This document shows, piece by piece, positions 7,610 through 16,711 of a stretch of DNA of 64,000 nt. This DNA comes from CAXTKD01 sp964244885 (GTDB taxonomy: Bacteria > Pseudomonadota > Alphaproteobacteria > Sphingomonadales > Sphingomonadaceae). The notes under the pieces were generated by a model, which saw only the letters and a program-made list of their open reading frames with translations, was not told the origin of the DNA and did not search any database. The stretch's first letter is position 1; every line of letters starts with the position of its first letter. Made by a program: the position numbers and the translations under genes. The stretch is from NCBI GenBank assembly GCA_964244885.1, contig CAXTKD010000001.1:248001-312000 (forward strand). The letters are read 5' to 3'.

Positions 7610-7634
7610 AACGCAGCGCGCCGCGACAAGTTGC
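7610..7634 (-). promoter_or_regulatory. EcfG-like general-stress promoter candidate
   Basis: On the minus strand GCAAC, 16 bases, CGTT resembles the alphaproteobacterial EcfG consensus GGAAC-N16/17-CGTT with one mismatch in the -35 element. It would place a start near 7603, about 30 bases before the DUF3309 ATG. Confidence 0.35.
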
Positions 7635-7675
7635 GTTGACTCTGTTTTGGAACGGCGCGAAAGGGCGGCGGAGCA

Positions 7676-7698
7676 GGCGGCCGCCACGGCCGCCTTTT
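7676..7698 (+). terminator. Terminator-like hairpin in the argD leader
   Basis: GGCGGCC stem, five-base loop, GGCCGCC, then TTTT, ending 30 bases before the argD ATG. It could end upstream transcription or act as an attenuator in the argD 5' leader. A TTGACT hexamer lies upstream at 7636-7641, but a matching -10 is not obvious. Confidence 0.45.
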
Positions 7699-7728
7699 CG
7701 CGTTCTGGTCAAAGAGGACAGTGAAGCC

Positions 7729-8916
7729 ATGGCGATTTCGGCGCTGATGCCCGTCTACCCCCGGTGCGAGGTCGCGCCGGTGCGAGGCGAGGGCGCCTAC
7801 CTCTTCGATGCCGACGGCAAGAAGTGGCTCGATTTCGCCAGCGGCATCGCGGTCAACGCGCTCGGCCACGGCCACCCGCACCTGGTGAAGGCGATCGCCG
7901 AGCAGGCGGCGCGCCTGATGCACACGTCCAATCTCTACAAGGCGCCGCAGCAAGAGCATCTGGCGCAGCGCCTCGTCGACCTGACCTTCGCGGACACCGT
8001 GTTCTTCACCAACTCGGGTGCGGAGGCGGTCGAGTGCGCGATCAAGACCTGCCGGCGCTTCCACCACGCCGCCGGCCATCCCGAGCGCAACCGCATCCTG
8101 ACCTTCGCCAACGCCTTCCACGGCCGCACGCTCGGCACGATCTCGGCGACCAGCCAGGAGAAGCTGCGCGACGGCTTCGAGCCGCTGCTGCCGGGCTTCA
8201 CCGTCCTGCCGTTCAACGACCTCGCCGCAGTCGAGGCGCAGATGGGGCCGGACGTCGCCGGCGTCATGCTGGAGCCGATCCAGGGCGAGGGCGGGCTGAT
8301 GCCGGCGACCCCCGAATTCCTCCAGGGCATCCGCAAGCTCTGCAGCGAGCACGGCGCGCTCCTCATCCTCGACGAGGTGCAGACCGGAGTCGCGCGCACC
8401 GGCACGATGTTCTTCCACGAGCAGGTCGGCGTCGTGCCCGACATCATGGCGGTGGCGAAGGGCATCGGCGGCGGCTTCCCCTTGGGCGCCTGCCTCGCGA
8501 CCGAGCACGCCGCCTCGGGCATGACCTTCGGCACCCACGGCTCGACCTACGGCGGCAACCCGCTGGCGATGGCCGCAGCCGAGGCGGTTCTCGACGTCAT
8601 CACCGAGCCGGGCTTCCTCGATCATGTCAACGCGATGAGCGACCGCCTCCGCCAGGCTCTGGAGCAGATGATCCCGAACCACGATCATCTGTTCGATCAT
8701 GTGAGGGGCCACGGCCTGCTCCTCGGCCTCAAGCTCAAGAGCGACGCCCGCGCCTTCGTCAATCATGCCCGGAGCTTTGGACTGCTGACCGTCGCCGCCG
8801 GCGACAACGTCGTCCGCATCCTGCCGCCGCTCAACATCGACGAGAGCCACATCCGCGAGTGCGTCGACAAGCTGAGCGAGGCGGCGCGGCACTTCAAGGT
8901 CCCGGACGCGGCATGA
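7729..8916 (+). CDS. argD: Acetylornithine aminotransferase
   Basis: PLP enzyme converting N-acetylglutamate semialdehyde and glutamate to N-acetylornithine in arginine synthesis (ArgD often also serves lysine synthesis). 395 residues from ATG 7729. Landmarks: [22 protein letters not shown] opening ([16 protein letters not shown]), [29 protein letters not shown] and the PLP-binding Lys244 in [20 protein letters not shown] is upstream. The longer reading to 7636 runs through the leader hairpin and is not used. Its TGA overlaps the argF ATG, giving translational coupling. Confidence 0.95.
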   Translation: MAISALMPVYPRCEVAPVRGEGAYLFDADGKKWLDFASGIAVNALGHGHPHLVKAIAEQAARLMHTSNLYKAPQQEHLAQRLVDLTFADTVFFTNSGAEAVECAIKTCRRFHHAAGHPERNRILTFANAFHGRTLGTISATSQEKLRDGFEPLLPGFTVLPFNDLAAVEAQMGPDVAGVMLEPIQGEGGLMPATPEFLQGIRKLCSEHGALLILDEVQTGVARTGTMFFHEQVGVVPDIMAVAKGIGGGFPLGACLATEHAASGMTFGTHGSTYGGNPLAMAAAEAVLDVITEPGFLDHVNAMSDRLRQALEQMIPNHDHLFDHVRGHGLLLGLKLKSDARAFVNHARSFGLLTVAAGDNVVRILPPLNIDESHIRECVDKLSEAARHFKVPDAA

Positions 8917-9842
8917 CACGCCACTTCCTCGATCTGTCGTCGGCGGGGAAGGCGGGCCTGCGCGCCATCCTCGACGAGGCGCACCGGCGGAAAGCGGCGC
9001 GCGCCGGAAAGCCCAAGGGCGCGCCCGACGACGACGCGCCGCTCGCCGGCCATGCGCTCGCCTGCATCTTCGAAAAGCCGTCGACCCGCACCCGCGTATC
9101 CTTCGACATGGCGATGCGGCAGCTCGGCGGCTCGGCGCTGGTGCTCGCGGCGGGCGACCTCCAGCTCGGCCGCGGCGAGTCGATCCCCGACACCGCGCGC
9201 GTCCTGTCGCGCTACGTCGACGCGGTGATGATCCGCGCCAACAAGCACGCGGCGGTCGAGGAGCTGGCGCAGTATTCCAGCGTCCCCGTCGTCAACGGCC
9301 TCACCGACTTGAACCACCCCTGCCAGGTGGTCGCCGACATGATGACCGTCGAGGAGCGCCTGAAGCGCCCGGTCGAGGGCAGCAGTTGGGCGTGGCTCGG
9401 CGACGGCAACAACGTCCTCAATTCGATCATCGAGGCGGGCTCGCTGATGGGCTTCGACGTCAACGCCGCGACCCCGGGCGGCTTCGAGCCCGATGTCGGC
9501 GTCGTCGCCACTTCCTGCGCGCGCGGCGGCAGCATCGGCCTCCACCACGATCCGGCGGCGGCGCTCGACGGCGCCGATGTCGTCGTCACCGACACCTGGG
9601 TGTCGATGGGCCAGGCCGCGACCAGGGAGAAGGTTTCGGCTCTGACCCCCTTCAGGGTCACGCCCGAACGGATGGCGCAGGCGAACCCCGGCGCGCTGTT
9701 CCTCCACTGCCTCCCCGCGCACCGCGGCGAGGAAGTCCTGGACAGCGTCATGGACGGCCCGCAGTCGGCGGTGTGGGACGAGGCCGAGAACCGCCTGCAC
9801 GCGCAGAAGGCGATTCTGCTCTGGTGCCTCGAAAAGCTGTGA
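8913..9842 (+). CDS. argF: Ornithine carbamoyltransferase
   Basis: Transfers the carbamoyl group to ornithine giving citrulline. 309 residues with carbamoyl-phosphate motif STRTR (57-61), the NHPCQ motif and the ornithine-site [11 protein letters not shown] near the C-terminus. The ATG overlaps the argD stop by four bases; the stop overlaps the GTG start of hslO. The order argD-argF-hslO is common in alphaproteobacteria. Confidence 0.96.
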   Translation: MTRHFLDLSSAGKAGLRAILDEAHRRKAARAGKPKGAPDDDAPLAGHALACIFEKPSTRTRVSFDMAMRQLGGSALVLAAGDLQLGRGESIPDTARVLSRYVDAVMIRANKHAAVEELAQYSSVPVVNGLTDLNHPCQVVADMMTVEERLKRPVEGSSWAWLGDGNNVLNSIIEAGSLMGFDVNAATPGGFEPDVGVVATSCARGGSIGLHHDPAAALDGADVVVTDTWVSMGQAATREKVSALTPFRVTPERMAQANPGALFLHCLPAHRGEEVLDSVMDGPQSAVWDEAENRLHAQKAILLWCLEKL

Positions 9843-10738
9843 ACGAGCCCGCCAACGACAGTGGCGTGAACGGCAACGACAGCGTCCTCGGCTTCACGGT
9901 CCCCCACCGCCACGCGCGCGGCCGGCTGGCGCGGATGACCGTCTCGGTCCGCGAAGTCCTGGCCGCGCACGATTATCCCGCCCCGCTCGCCAAGCTGCTT
10001 GGCGAAGCGCTGATGCTGACCGCCCTCCTCGGCGCGACGATGCGCGAGGAAGAGGGGCAGCTGACCCTCCAGGCGCAGGCCGAGGGCGGCCCCGTCCAGC
10101 TCCTCGTCTGCGACTGGCGCGCCGGAAGTCTCCGCGGCTACCTCCAGCTCCGCGAAGGTCACGGCGAGGTCGCCGAGGGCGCGACGCTCAGCCAGATGTT
10201 TGGCACCGGCTACCTTGCGATCACGCTGGAGCAGACGAGGGCGTCGGAGCGCTATCAGGGCATCGTCCCGCTGGAGGGCGAGAGTCTCTGCCGCGCGGTC
10301 GAGGGCTATTTCAGCAGTTCGGAGCAGGTGCCGACCCTGTTGCGCGTCGCGGTCGACCTCCACGAGGGCGGCTGGGTCGCCGGCGGCCTGCTCGTCCAGC
10401 ATTTGCCCGAGGGCGAGATCGGCAAGGCGCGGCTGTTCACCCACGACGTGCATCCGGACTGGCAGCATGTCGCGACGCTCACCGGCAGCATCGACAAGGC
10501 CGAGCTGACCGACGAAAGCCTGCCGCTCGACACCTTGCTGTGGCGGCTGCTCAACGAAGACGAGGTCCGCGTCATCCCGGCGGTCGCGCTACGTCGCCAG
10601 TGCCATTGCTCGGCCGACCACTTCCGCACGGTGCTCATGCGCTTCCCCGAGGATGAGCGGGCGGAAATGCGCACCGAGGAAGGACTGATCGTCGTCAACT
10701 GTGAGTTCTGCAACAAGAGCTACCCACTCGACATTTGA
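9839..10738 (+). CDS. hslO: Redox-regulated chaperone Hsp33
   Basis: Hsp33 is a cytoplasmic holdase activated by oxidation of four zinc-binding cysteines. The 299-residue product has all four: Cys255 and Cys257 (QCHCS) and Cys288 and Cys291 (NCEFC). The core includes [13 protein letters not shown] and GYLAITLEQ. The start is a GTG at 9839 overlapping the argF stop; earlier in-frame sequence lies inside argF. Third gene of a coupled operon with argD and argF. Confidence 0.95.
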   Translation: MNEPANDSGVNGNDSVLGFTVPHRHARGRLARMTVSVREVLAAHDYPAPLAKLLGEALMLTALLGATMREEEGQLTLQAQAEGGPVQLLVCDWRAGSLRGYLQLREGHGEVAEGATLSQMFGTGYLAITLEQTRASERYQGIVPLEGESLCRAVEGYFSSSEQVPTLLRVAVDLHEGGWVAGGLLVQHLPEGEIGKARLFTHDVHPDWQHVATLTGSIDKAELTDESLPLDTLLWRLLNEDEVRVIPAVALRRQCHCSADHFRTVLMRFPEDERAEMRTEEGLIVVNCEFCNKSYPLDI

Positions 10739-10785
10739 AGCCGAGTCCCCATCTCTCGCGTATCTGCCCGCGAAAGGGGTGATTT

Positions 10786-11196
10786 ATGCGTCCATCGGTT
10801 TTGATTTTGGGTACGGTGTTGCTGGCCGCCGCCGCTGCGGCGCAGACCGGCGCGCCTTCGCTCAAACTGTTCGGCACCTTCTTGCCCGGCCAATATCAGG
10901 TCGATCCGCGCGACCAGGATTCGCGGACGCATGTCGCCGCCCGCCCGATCTGCCTCACGACCCCCGCCACGCTGATCCGCGACGGGGCAAGCCCGGCCGA
11001 CGGCTGCGGCTACACCGTCGTTGACAACAGCGAGAAGGCGGCGACCGTCACCTATTCGTGCAAGACGGAAGGCGCCGGCCGCACGACGATGCAGGCGGTC
11101 GACGGCCACTATCGCGTCCAGGCGCAGGGCTTCAGGAACCGCGAGCCGTTCGAGACGACGGTGGATTACCACCGCGTCGGCGACTGCGTGAAATAG
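10786..11196 (+). CDS. Secreted DUF3617-like protein
   Basis: 136 residues with a signal peptide (MRPSVLILGTVLLAAAAAAQ, cleavage after about residue 19). The mature part has four cysteines (CLTTPATL, DGCGY, YSCKTEGAG, GDCVK) and the pattern PGQY, CLT-P, TYSC, F-TTVDYHRVGDC seen in DUF3617 periplasmic proteins of sphingomonads. Function unknown. It lies 47 bases after hslO and may be read through from it. An inverted repeat follows its stop. Confidence 0.7.
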   Translation: MRPSVLILGTVLLAAAAAAQTGAPSLKLFGTFLPGQYQVDPRDQDSRTHVAARPICLTTPATLIRDGASPADGCGYTVVDNSEKAATVTYSCKTEGAGRTTMQAVDGHYRVQAQGFRNREPFETTVDYHRVGDCVK

Positions 11197-11207
11197 CGTG
11201 AGCGGTA

Positions 11208-11312
11208 CGCCCAACCTCCGTTCGTGGTGAGCCTGTCGAACCACGTGGCATGCGCCGACGTCGGAGCGACCACGCCCTTCGACAAGCTCAGGACGAACGG
11301 GGAGGTTGGGCG
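11208..11312. repeat. Long imperfect inverted repeat between convergent genes
   Basis: Arms of about 45 bases: CGCCCAACCTCCGTTCGT on the left returns as ACGAACGGGGAGGTTGGGCG on the right, with CTGTCGAA/TTCGACAA inside. A 36-base part (11215-11250) is identical to 15265-15300. This is a REP-like dispersed element; lying between convergent genes it may act as a bidirectional terminator. Confidence 0.8.
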
Positions 11313-11323
11313 GTTCGGCTAGC

Positions 11324-12274
11324 CTAGCCGACGAACTGCATCACCTCGGGCGCCACCACCGGCTCCGGCGCCAGTACGTGCGGCGTCACCGTCGCGCGGC
11401 GCGGGCCGGCCCGGTCGGGGCCTTGCGCGTCGGACGTCGTCGTCACCGACACCTGCGACACCGCCGGCTGCTGGCTTGCCGCCTGCGCCGCGATCGCCGC
11501 TTGAAGCGCCGCGGTCGCCTGCTGGAGCGCGGCGGTCGCCTGGCGAACCGCGCTGTCGTCGGCGACCTTGATCGCCACCGGCTGGGCCACTGAAGCCTGC
11601 GCGGGAACGACCGCTGGCTCGATGGCGGCCTCGGCAACCCGCGCGGCGGGCGGCGGCGCGATGGTCACCGCGACCGCGACCTGCTGCCGGGGCGGCTCGT
11701 CGCCGCGCTGATCGTCGCGCGTGTAGTCACGCTCCTCGACGCGGGCGTAATCGCGCGCCTCGTCGCGCGGCGGCGGCAGCGCGTCGGCCTCGGCGACCAT
11801 CGCGCGGCCGCAATCCTCGCCGACGCCGAGCGGGCGCTCGGACACCGTGGCGGCGAACTCCGAAAGCTCGTCGCCGCGCACCGACACCGCGGTGCGGACC
11901 AGCGAATCGACGCGCTCGCAGAAGTGCCGCATGTCGTTCGAGCGCGCCGAATGCGCGTTGGCCATCGCGGTCGCGAAGCCGTCATAGTCGCGCTCGCCGG
12001 TCGAGCTGGCCGCTTGGCGCATGAAATGATGCTTGAGCGTGTCGTTCGAGTCGACCAGCTCGGCGCGATGCCGGTTGACGAAGCGGTCGTAGCCGAACGC
12101 CGTGTTGTAGCCCTGCGCCGAGCATTGCAGCGCGCCCACCATCATGATTGTCTGGAGATCGCGAACCCGCGCCGCGGCGAGTTCCTTCGGCGTCCAGCAC
12201 GCCTCGCTGGCGCTCGCCACACCGGCGCACGCCATCATCGTGACGGCGCACGCCGCCCGCATCTTGCTGTTCAT
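11324..12274 (-). CDS. Secreted Ala/Gln-rich hypothetical protein
   Basis: 316 residues from the ATG at 12274, preceded by AAGGGG. Signal peptide MNSKMRAACAVTMMACAGVASA. The first mature half (about 22-150) is structured, with conserved-looking cysteines (EACWTPKE, LQCSAQGYN, HFCERVD, EDCGRA) and resembles small conserved secreted proteins of sphingomonads. The second half is low complexity: an acidic/Arg stretch, a Pro/Val-rich linker, and an Ala/Gln segment (QATAALQQATAALQAAI) that could form a coiled coil. No function can be assigned. Confidence 0.65.
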   Translation of the reverse strand: MNSKMRAACAVTMMACAGVASASEACWTPKELAAARVRDLQTIMMVGALQCSAQGYNTAFGYDRFVNRHRAELVDSNDTLKHHFMRQAASSTGERDYDGFATAMANAHSARSNDMRHFCERVDSLVRTAVSVRGDELSEFAATVSERPLGVGEDCGRAMVAEADALPPPRDEARDYARVEERDYTRDDQRGDEPPRQQVAVAVTIAPPPAARVAEAAIEPAVVPAQASVAQPVAIKVADDSAVRQATAALQQATAALQAAIAAQAASQQPAVSQVSVTTTSDAQGPDRAGPRRATVTPHVLAPEPVVAPEVMQFVG

Positions 12275-12430
12275 CTGGTCTAACCCCTTACCCACGCAAC
12301 CCTAAGACCGCGGGCAAGCTCGAATCGACCCCTTTCGATTGCCCCCGTCCCGCCACAATTCGGGCGCGGCAATGAATGGCGGGTGAATGAACGAAAATCC
12401 GCCCCTCCGCAGAGGAGATGGAGGGGACGC

Positions 12431-12775
12431 TCAATCCCTCCGCGTGATCCGCGTCACCTCGCTGCGCACCGCCTGCTCGACGATGCCAGGGAGGTTGGTG
12501 TCGAGCCACTGGCGCAGCAGCGGCGCCAGCATCGAGCGGACGAGTGCCTCCAGCGTGATGTCGGTACCGCTCGCCGCAACCGCGCCGGGCGCCGGCTGCG
12601 GCGGGGCGGACGGCTCGGCCATCCGCGTCCGCATGTCCTGTATCGGCTCGACGAGGTCGAGCACCTCGTCGCCGTCCGTCGCGGCCGGGGCGGGCGCCTC
12701 GGGCCGGGGCGGGTCTTCGTTGATGATGCGGCGGATGGAGGCGAGGATATCCTCCATCGATGGGTCCTTGTCCAT
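12431..12775 (-). CDS. PopZ-like DUF2497 protein
   Basis: 114 residues. The N-terminal MEDILASIRRIINEDP block and the C-terminal LEALVRSMLAPLLRQWLDTNLPGIVEQAVRSEVTRITRR are diagnostic of the DUF2497/PopZ family; a Pro/Ala/Asp-rich linker joins them. In Caulobacter PopZ polymerises at the cell pole and anchors the chromosome and signalling proteins. This copy is shorter than Caulobacter PopZ, as is usual in sphingomonads. It lies 15 bases after the tolC-type gene on the same strand, a frequent pairing. Confidence 0.85.
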   Translation of the reverse strand: MDKDPSMEDILASIRRIINEDPPRPEAPAPAATDGDEVLDLVEPIQDMRTRMAEPSAPPQPAPGAVAASGTDITLEALVRSMLAPLLRQWLDTNLPGIVEQAVRSEVTRITRRD

Positions 12776-12790
12776 GCGGACGACCCTTGC

Positions 12791-14296
12791 CTACTTCTTC
12801 GTCGTTGTCACCACCGTCGTGGTCGTCTCGACCGTCGTCGGCTGCTGCGCGGCCTCGCCCTGCTTGGCGGTGGAGGTCGCAACCGGCTTGGGGTCGGGGC
12901 CGTCGTTCCAGTCCGACCAGATCCCGCGCGAGTGCTTGTAATTGACGTTGGGGTCGTAGCGCGTCACCGGCAGGCCAAGATCCTCGGCGTCGGCGCGGCC
13001 GATCGTCGAGAGCAGGGTGTAGCCCGCGACATAGGCGTCGCGCTTGGCGCGGACGAGCGTCACGCGGGTGTTGAGCAGCTCCTGCTCGGCGTCGAGCACG
13101 TCGAGGATGGTGCGCGAGCCGACCATGTTCTCCTGCCGCGTACCCTCCAGCGCCAGCGCGTTGGCGTTGACCGCGACGCTCGCCGACTTGATCACCGCGT
13201 TCGACGACACGACGCCTTCATAGGCGTTGCGCGCGCTGGCGACGACGTTGCGCTCGGCGACCGCGATCTGCTCCAGCGCCTGGCTGCGGCGCGCTTGCGC
13301 CTGCCGGATCGAGGCCGAGACCGCGCCGCCCTGAAAGAACGGAATGGTCGCCGAGATGCCGACGGTCTGCGAGGTGTCGGTCGTCTGGTTGGAGACGATG
13401 GTGCTGCCGCCCCCGGCGCCCGGAATGACGGTCGTGCCGCCGCCGCTGCCTTCCAGCGTGTTGACGTAGCGCACGCCCGTCGTGCCGGTGATCGTGGGCA
13501 GGCGCCCGGCCTCGGCGACGTTGACGTCATAGGCCGCGGCGCGCTCGGCGAGGCGCGCGGCCTGAAGCGACGGGTTGTTGGCGACCGCCTGGTCGACCGA
13601 CTGCTCGGCGGTGCCAGGAAGCGGCGGCAAAGGCGGCGGCGGCGCCAGCACGCCCGGCGGGTGGCCAATGACGCGGCGGTAGTTTTCCTGGCTTGCGATC
13701 AGCTGCGCCTCGGCGAGCGTCAGGTTCGACTGCGCCGTCGCCAGCCGGGCCTCGGACTGAGCGACGTCGGTGCGCGTCAGGTCGCCGACCTCGAAGCGAT
13801 CGCGGCTGGCGCGCAGCTGCTCCTGCAGCACACGGACCTGGTTGCGGTTCAGGTCGACCACCGCGGCGTCGCGCTGGGTGTCGAGATAGGCGGTGACCGC
13901 GCCGACCAGGATCGTGTTCTCGACCGCGCGCAGCGTCTGGCGGCCCGCCTCGACCCGGCGGTCGGCGGCGCGCACGCCGTTCTTGACCCGGCCGCCCGAA
14001 TAGAAGGGCAGGTTGAGGTTGGCGCTCGCGGTCAGCGCGCGGCCATCGTCGTCGAAGCCGCCGATGCTGTCGAAGCTCTGGTTGACGCCGACCGTGCCGC
14101 TGATGTTGGGCCGCCCGGCCGAGGCGGCGAGCGCGACGCCTTCGTCAAGCGCCCGCACCGCGGCGCGCTGCGAGGTCAGGTCGGGATTGTTGGCATAGGC
14201 GTCGGCGAGCGCCTCCTGCAGCGTCTCGGCGCGCGCCGGCACGCTTGCGATCAGCGCCAGGGCGGCGGTCCGGCCAAGCCAGTCGAATCTCATCAT
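12791..14296 (-). CDS. tolC: TolC family outer-membrane efflux protein
   Basis: 501 residues with a signal peptide (MMRFDWLGRTAALALIASVPARA). Two repeats of the outer membrane efflux domain are visible (opening ETLQEALADAYANNPDLTSQRA; second repeat near TAEQSVDQAVANNPSLQAARLAE), as in TolC. It would form the trimeric outer-membrane channel for type I secretion or RND/MFS efflux. The C-terminal 40 residues are a Thr/Val-rich tail (VETTTTVVTTTKK), dispensable in appearance. Inner-membrane partners are not in the window. Confidence 0.92.
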   Translation of the reverse strand: MMRFDWLGRTAALALIASVPARAETLQEALADAYANNPDLTSQRAAVRALDEGVALAASAGRPNISGTVGVNQSFDSIGGFDDDGRALTASANLNLPFYSGGRVKNGVRAADRRVEAGRQTLRAVENTILVGAVTAYLDTQRDAAVVDLNRNQVRVLQEQLRASRDRFEVGDLTRTDVAQSEARLATAQSNLTLAEAQLIASQENYRRVIGHPPGVLAPPPPLPPLPGTAEQSVDQAVANNPSLQAARLAERAAAYDVNVAEAGRLPTITGTTGVRYVNTLEGSGGGTTVIPGAGGGSTIVSNQTTDTSQTVGISATIPFFQGGAVSASIRQAQARRSQALEQIAVAERNVVASARNAYEGVVSSNAVIKSASVAVNANALALEGTRQENMVGSRTILDVLDAEQELLNTRVTLVRAKRDAYVAGYTLLSTIGRADAEDLGLPVTRYDPNVNYKHSRGIWSDWNDGPDPKPVATSTAKQGEAAQQPTTVETTTTVVTTTKK

Positions 14297-14321
14297 CGTC
14301 TCCCGTCGCCCGTGGGCGCGA

Positions 14322-14981
14322 TTAAAACCTGAAGCCCGCCGCCGGGGCGAAGCCCGGCAGTCTCGGCGTCGCCACCTCGGCGAGCGCCGTCGTCCCGAAT
14401 CCCTCGCCGGCCTTGACGCCGGTCGCGATGCGGCCGACGCCGCGCTCGATCAGCACCGCAGCCAGCCGCCCGCCGTCGCGCAGCTGGTCGAGCAACGCCT
14501 GCGGCACCGTCTCGATCGCGCCATCGACGAACACCACGTCATAGGGCGCACCCGCCGCCCAGCCGCTTTCCAGCGCGCCATATTCGACGCTCACGTTGCT
14601 TACGCCCTGGGACGCCAGCATCCCCCGCGCGTCGTTGGCGAGAGCTTCGTCCTGCTCGACCGCGACGACCTCGCGCGCCAGCCGCGCGATCACCGCCGCG
14701 CCGTATCCGGTCGCGCCGCCGATCAGCAGCACGCGCTCCCTCGCGCCGATCCTTACCGCCGCCAGCAGCCGCCCGAACGCCATCGGCGTGTTCAGGAAGC
14801 GGCCCGGCGCGATTTCGATCGCGTCGTCGACATAGGCGATGCCCCGCCGCGCTTCCGGCACGAAACGCTCGCGCGGCACCGCCGACAGCGCGCCGACGAT
14901 GCGCGGGTCGGTGACCCCCACCGTCCGCAGCTGGTTGTCGACCATCGCGGCACGCATCGCCTCGAAGCTCGGCTTGTTCAC
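14322..14981 (-). CDS. Protein-L-isoaspartate O-methyltransferase-like protein
   Basis: 219 residues from a GTG at 14981 with AGGA seven bases upstream; the ATG at 14957 is an alternative. The SAM-dependent PCMT fold is seen in RAAMVDNQLRTVGVTDPRIV, VPRERFVP, the motif I region VLLIGGATGYGAAVIARLA, and VVFVDGAIETVPQ. This subgroup, found next to tolC genes in alphaproteobacteria, lacks a normal GxGxGY motif I (here GGATGYG), so true isoaspartate repair activity is uncertain. Confidence 0.82.
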   Translation of the reverse strand: MNKPSFEAMRAAMVDNQLRTVGVTDPRIVGALSAVPRERFVPEARRGIAYVDDAIEIAPGRFLNTPMAFGRLLAAVRIGARERVLLIGGATGYGAAVIARLAREVVAVEQDEALANDARGMLASQGVSNVSVEYGALESGWAAGAPYDVVFVDGAIETVPQALLDQLRDGGRLAAVLIERGVGRIATGVKAGEGFGTTALAEVATPRLPGFAPAAGFRF

Positions 14982-15118
14982 GGGCGCATCCTGTCCATTG
15001 CCGGGTGACTTATACGGATAACACACCTGCTCTGCAAGAGCGGCGCGCCGCGTTCGGCTTTACCGCCGCGAGTTGCCCCCGCCAAGCCGCTTTGCTAGAG
15101 GGGCCGCCCACTGCACGG

Positions 15119-15192
15119 GGCCCGATGGCGGAGTGGTGACGTAGAGGACTGCAAATCCTCGCACCCGGGTTCGATTCCCGGTCGGGCCTCCA
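15119..15192 (+). tRNA. tRNA-Cys (GCA)
   Basis: Folds as a cloverleaf: acceptor GGCCCGA/TCGGGCC, anticodon stem AGGA/TCCT with loop CTGCAAA (anticodon GCA at 15151-15153), T arm CCGGGTTCGATTCCCGG, discriminator T and encoded CCA at 15190-15192. Confidence 0.96.
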
Positions 15193-15264
15193 GTGTCGTG
15201 TCATGGCGCCTCCCTTGCAGGGGCCGTGCCAATGTCCTTCGATGAGCATTCCCCGTGCGCACCA

Positions 15265-15300
15265 CCTCCGTTCGTGGTGAGCCTGTCGAACCACGTGGCA
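15265..15300. repeat. Copy of the REP-like element found at 11215
   Basis: 36 bases identical to 11215-11250 (starts CCTCCGTTCGTGGTGAGC, ends CCACGTGGCA). Its outer arms CGTGGT/ACCACG can pair. It lies between tRNA-Cys and the convergent hypothetical gene. Confidence 0.8.
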
Positions 15301-15346
15301 GGCACAATGTCCGCGACCGGACAGCAGCACGTCCGTTTTCGGACAA

Positions 15347-15661
15347 TCAAGGCTCGCGCTTCACGTGGTCGACGATCTCGTCGAAGAAGCGCTCGAGGTT
15401 GTGGATGACGTTCGCCTTGAACTCGTAGTTCACGTCCGGCGATTCCGAATCGATGATCTTCGATTCGTCGACCTTCTCGGTGTAGGTCGTGCTCAGCTCC
15501 TTCACATAATCCGGCGTCAGGTCGATGTGGCCGAGCTGGTCGAGGATGCGCAGCTGGACGATCATCAGCTGCCGCGCCAGCATCTCCAGCGCGGTGATCC
15601 GCGCCACGGTGATGACGGGATCGAGCTGGATCTCGGGCTCGTCGCTGTCTTCTTCGCTCAT
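15347..15661 (-). CDS. Conserved hypothetical protein, about 104 residues
   Basis: Starts at the ATG at 15661 behind GAGGGAGGGG. The product is acidic and mostly helical (EEDSDEPEIQLDPVITVARITALEMLARQLMIVQ...), with no signal peptide, membrane segment or cysteine. The central helix ALEMLARQLMIVQLRILDQLG suggests a dimerising or partner-binding protein. I do not recognise a named family. It is divergent from the dipeptide epimerase gene, with 44 bases between the starts. Confidence 0.7.
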   Translation of the reverse strand: MSEEDSDEPEIQLDPVITVARITALEMLARQLMIVQLRILDQLGHIDLTPDYVKELSTTYTEKVDESKIIDSESPDVNYEFKANVIHNLERFFDEIVDHVKREP

Positions 15662-15705
15662 GACGGCCCCTCCCTCGGCGTGTCCGATCAATGTAGGAGG
15701 CCGTG

Positions 15706-16692
15706 ATGCCCAAGAGAACCGTCTCCGTCGCCGTCGAGCGTTTTCCCACCGCGCAGGCGTTTGTCATCGCGCGCGGCTCGAAGAGCCATGTCGACGTGAT
15801 CACCGTCCGGATCGCCGCCGATGGCGCGACGGGCAGGGGGGAAGCGACCGCGATCTACTACCACGGCGAGACCGCCGAGGGCCTCGCCGATCAGGTCCGC
15901 GGCGCCGCGTCCGAGGTCGAGGCCGGCGCCTCGCGTGACGATCTCCTCCGCCTGCTCCCCGCCGGCGGCGCCCGAAACGCGATCGACTCGGCGCTCTGGG
16001 ATCTGGAGGCCAAGCAGGCCGGCAAGCGCGTCTGGCACCTCCTCGGCCTGCCCGAGCCCAGGCCGGTCGTCACCGCCTACACCATCAGCCTCGGCACTCC
16101 CGACGTCATGGAGGCCGCCGCCCGCTCCGCGCGGCGCTACACGCTCCTCAAGCTGAAGCTCGCCGGGGAAGGCGACGAGGACCGCATCGCCGCCGTCCGT
16201 CGCGGCCATCCCGCCGCCCGCCTGATCGTCGACGCCAATGAATCCTGGGGGCACGAGGACATCGCCGCGAAAGCCGCCACGCTCGTCGCCTTCGGCGTCG
16301 AGCTCATCGAGCAGCCCGTCCCCGCCGGCCGCGACGCCCTCCTCGACGGCGTCCGCTCGCCGATTCCGCTGTGCGCCGACGAGACGGTTCATGACCGCGC
16401 GACCTTGGACGCGGTCGCCGGCCGCTACGCCCTCATCAACATCAAGCTCGACAAGACCGGCGGCCTGACCGAGGCCCTGGCCCTCGCCGCCGAGGCCCGC
16501 GCGCGCGGCCTCGACATCATGACCGGCTGCATGCTCTCGACCTCCCTCGGCGTCGCCCCGGCCTTCGTCTCCGGGATGACCAGCCGCTACGCCGACCTCG
16601 ACGGCCCCCTGTTGCTCGGCGCGGATCGGGCGAACTCGATCCGCTTCGACGGCAGCCTGATGCACCCGCCGGAGAGGGCGTTGTGGGGCTGA
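15706..16692 (+). CDS. Dipeptide epimerase, enolase superfamily
   Basis: A 328-residue member of the muconate lactonizing subgroup, L-Ala-D/L-Glu epimerase type, probably in murein peptide recycling. Acid/base lysines Lys149 and Lys151 (LLKLKLAG) and Lys247 (NIKLDK), and metal ligands Asp176 (VDANES), Glu202 (IEQPV) and Asp225 (CADET), are all present. ATG 15706 has TAGGAGG five bases upstream; a GTG three bases earlier is possible. Specificity within the subgroup varies, so the L-Ala-Glu assignment is inferred from overall resemblance to YcjG/YkfB. Confidence 0.88.
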   Translation: MPKRTVSVAVERFPTAQAFVIARGSKSHVDVITVRIAADGATGRGEATAIYYHGETAEGLADQVRGAASEVEAGASRDDLLRLLPAGGARNAIDSALWDLEAKQAGKRVWHLLGLPEPRPVVTAYTISLGTPDVMEAAARSARRYTLLKLKLAGEGDEDRIAAVRRGHPAARLIVDANESWGHEDIAAKAATLVAFGVELIEQPVPAGRDALLDGVRSPIPLCADETVHDRATLDAVAGRYALINIKLDKTGGLTEALALAAEARARGLDIMTGCMLSTSLGVAPAFVSGMTSRYADLDGPLLLGADRANSIRFDGSLMHPPERALWG

Positions 16693-16711
16693 CCCACCCA
16701 AATACCAAAAC

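Noticed and set aside
12383..14332. 649-residue open frame opposite the tolC and popZ genes
   Set aside because: Low-complexity Arg/Ala/Val translation with no motifs; the minus-strand genes explain the region.
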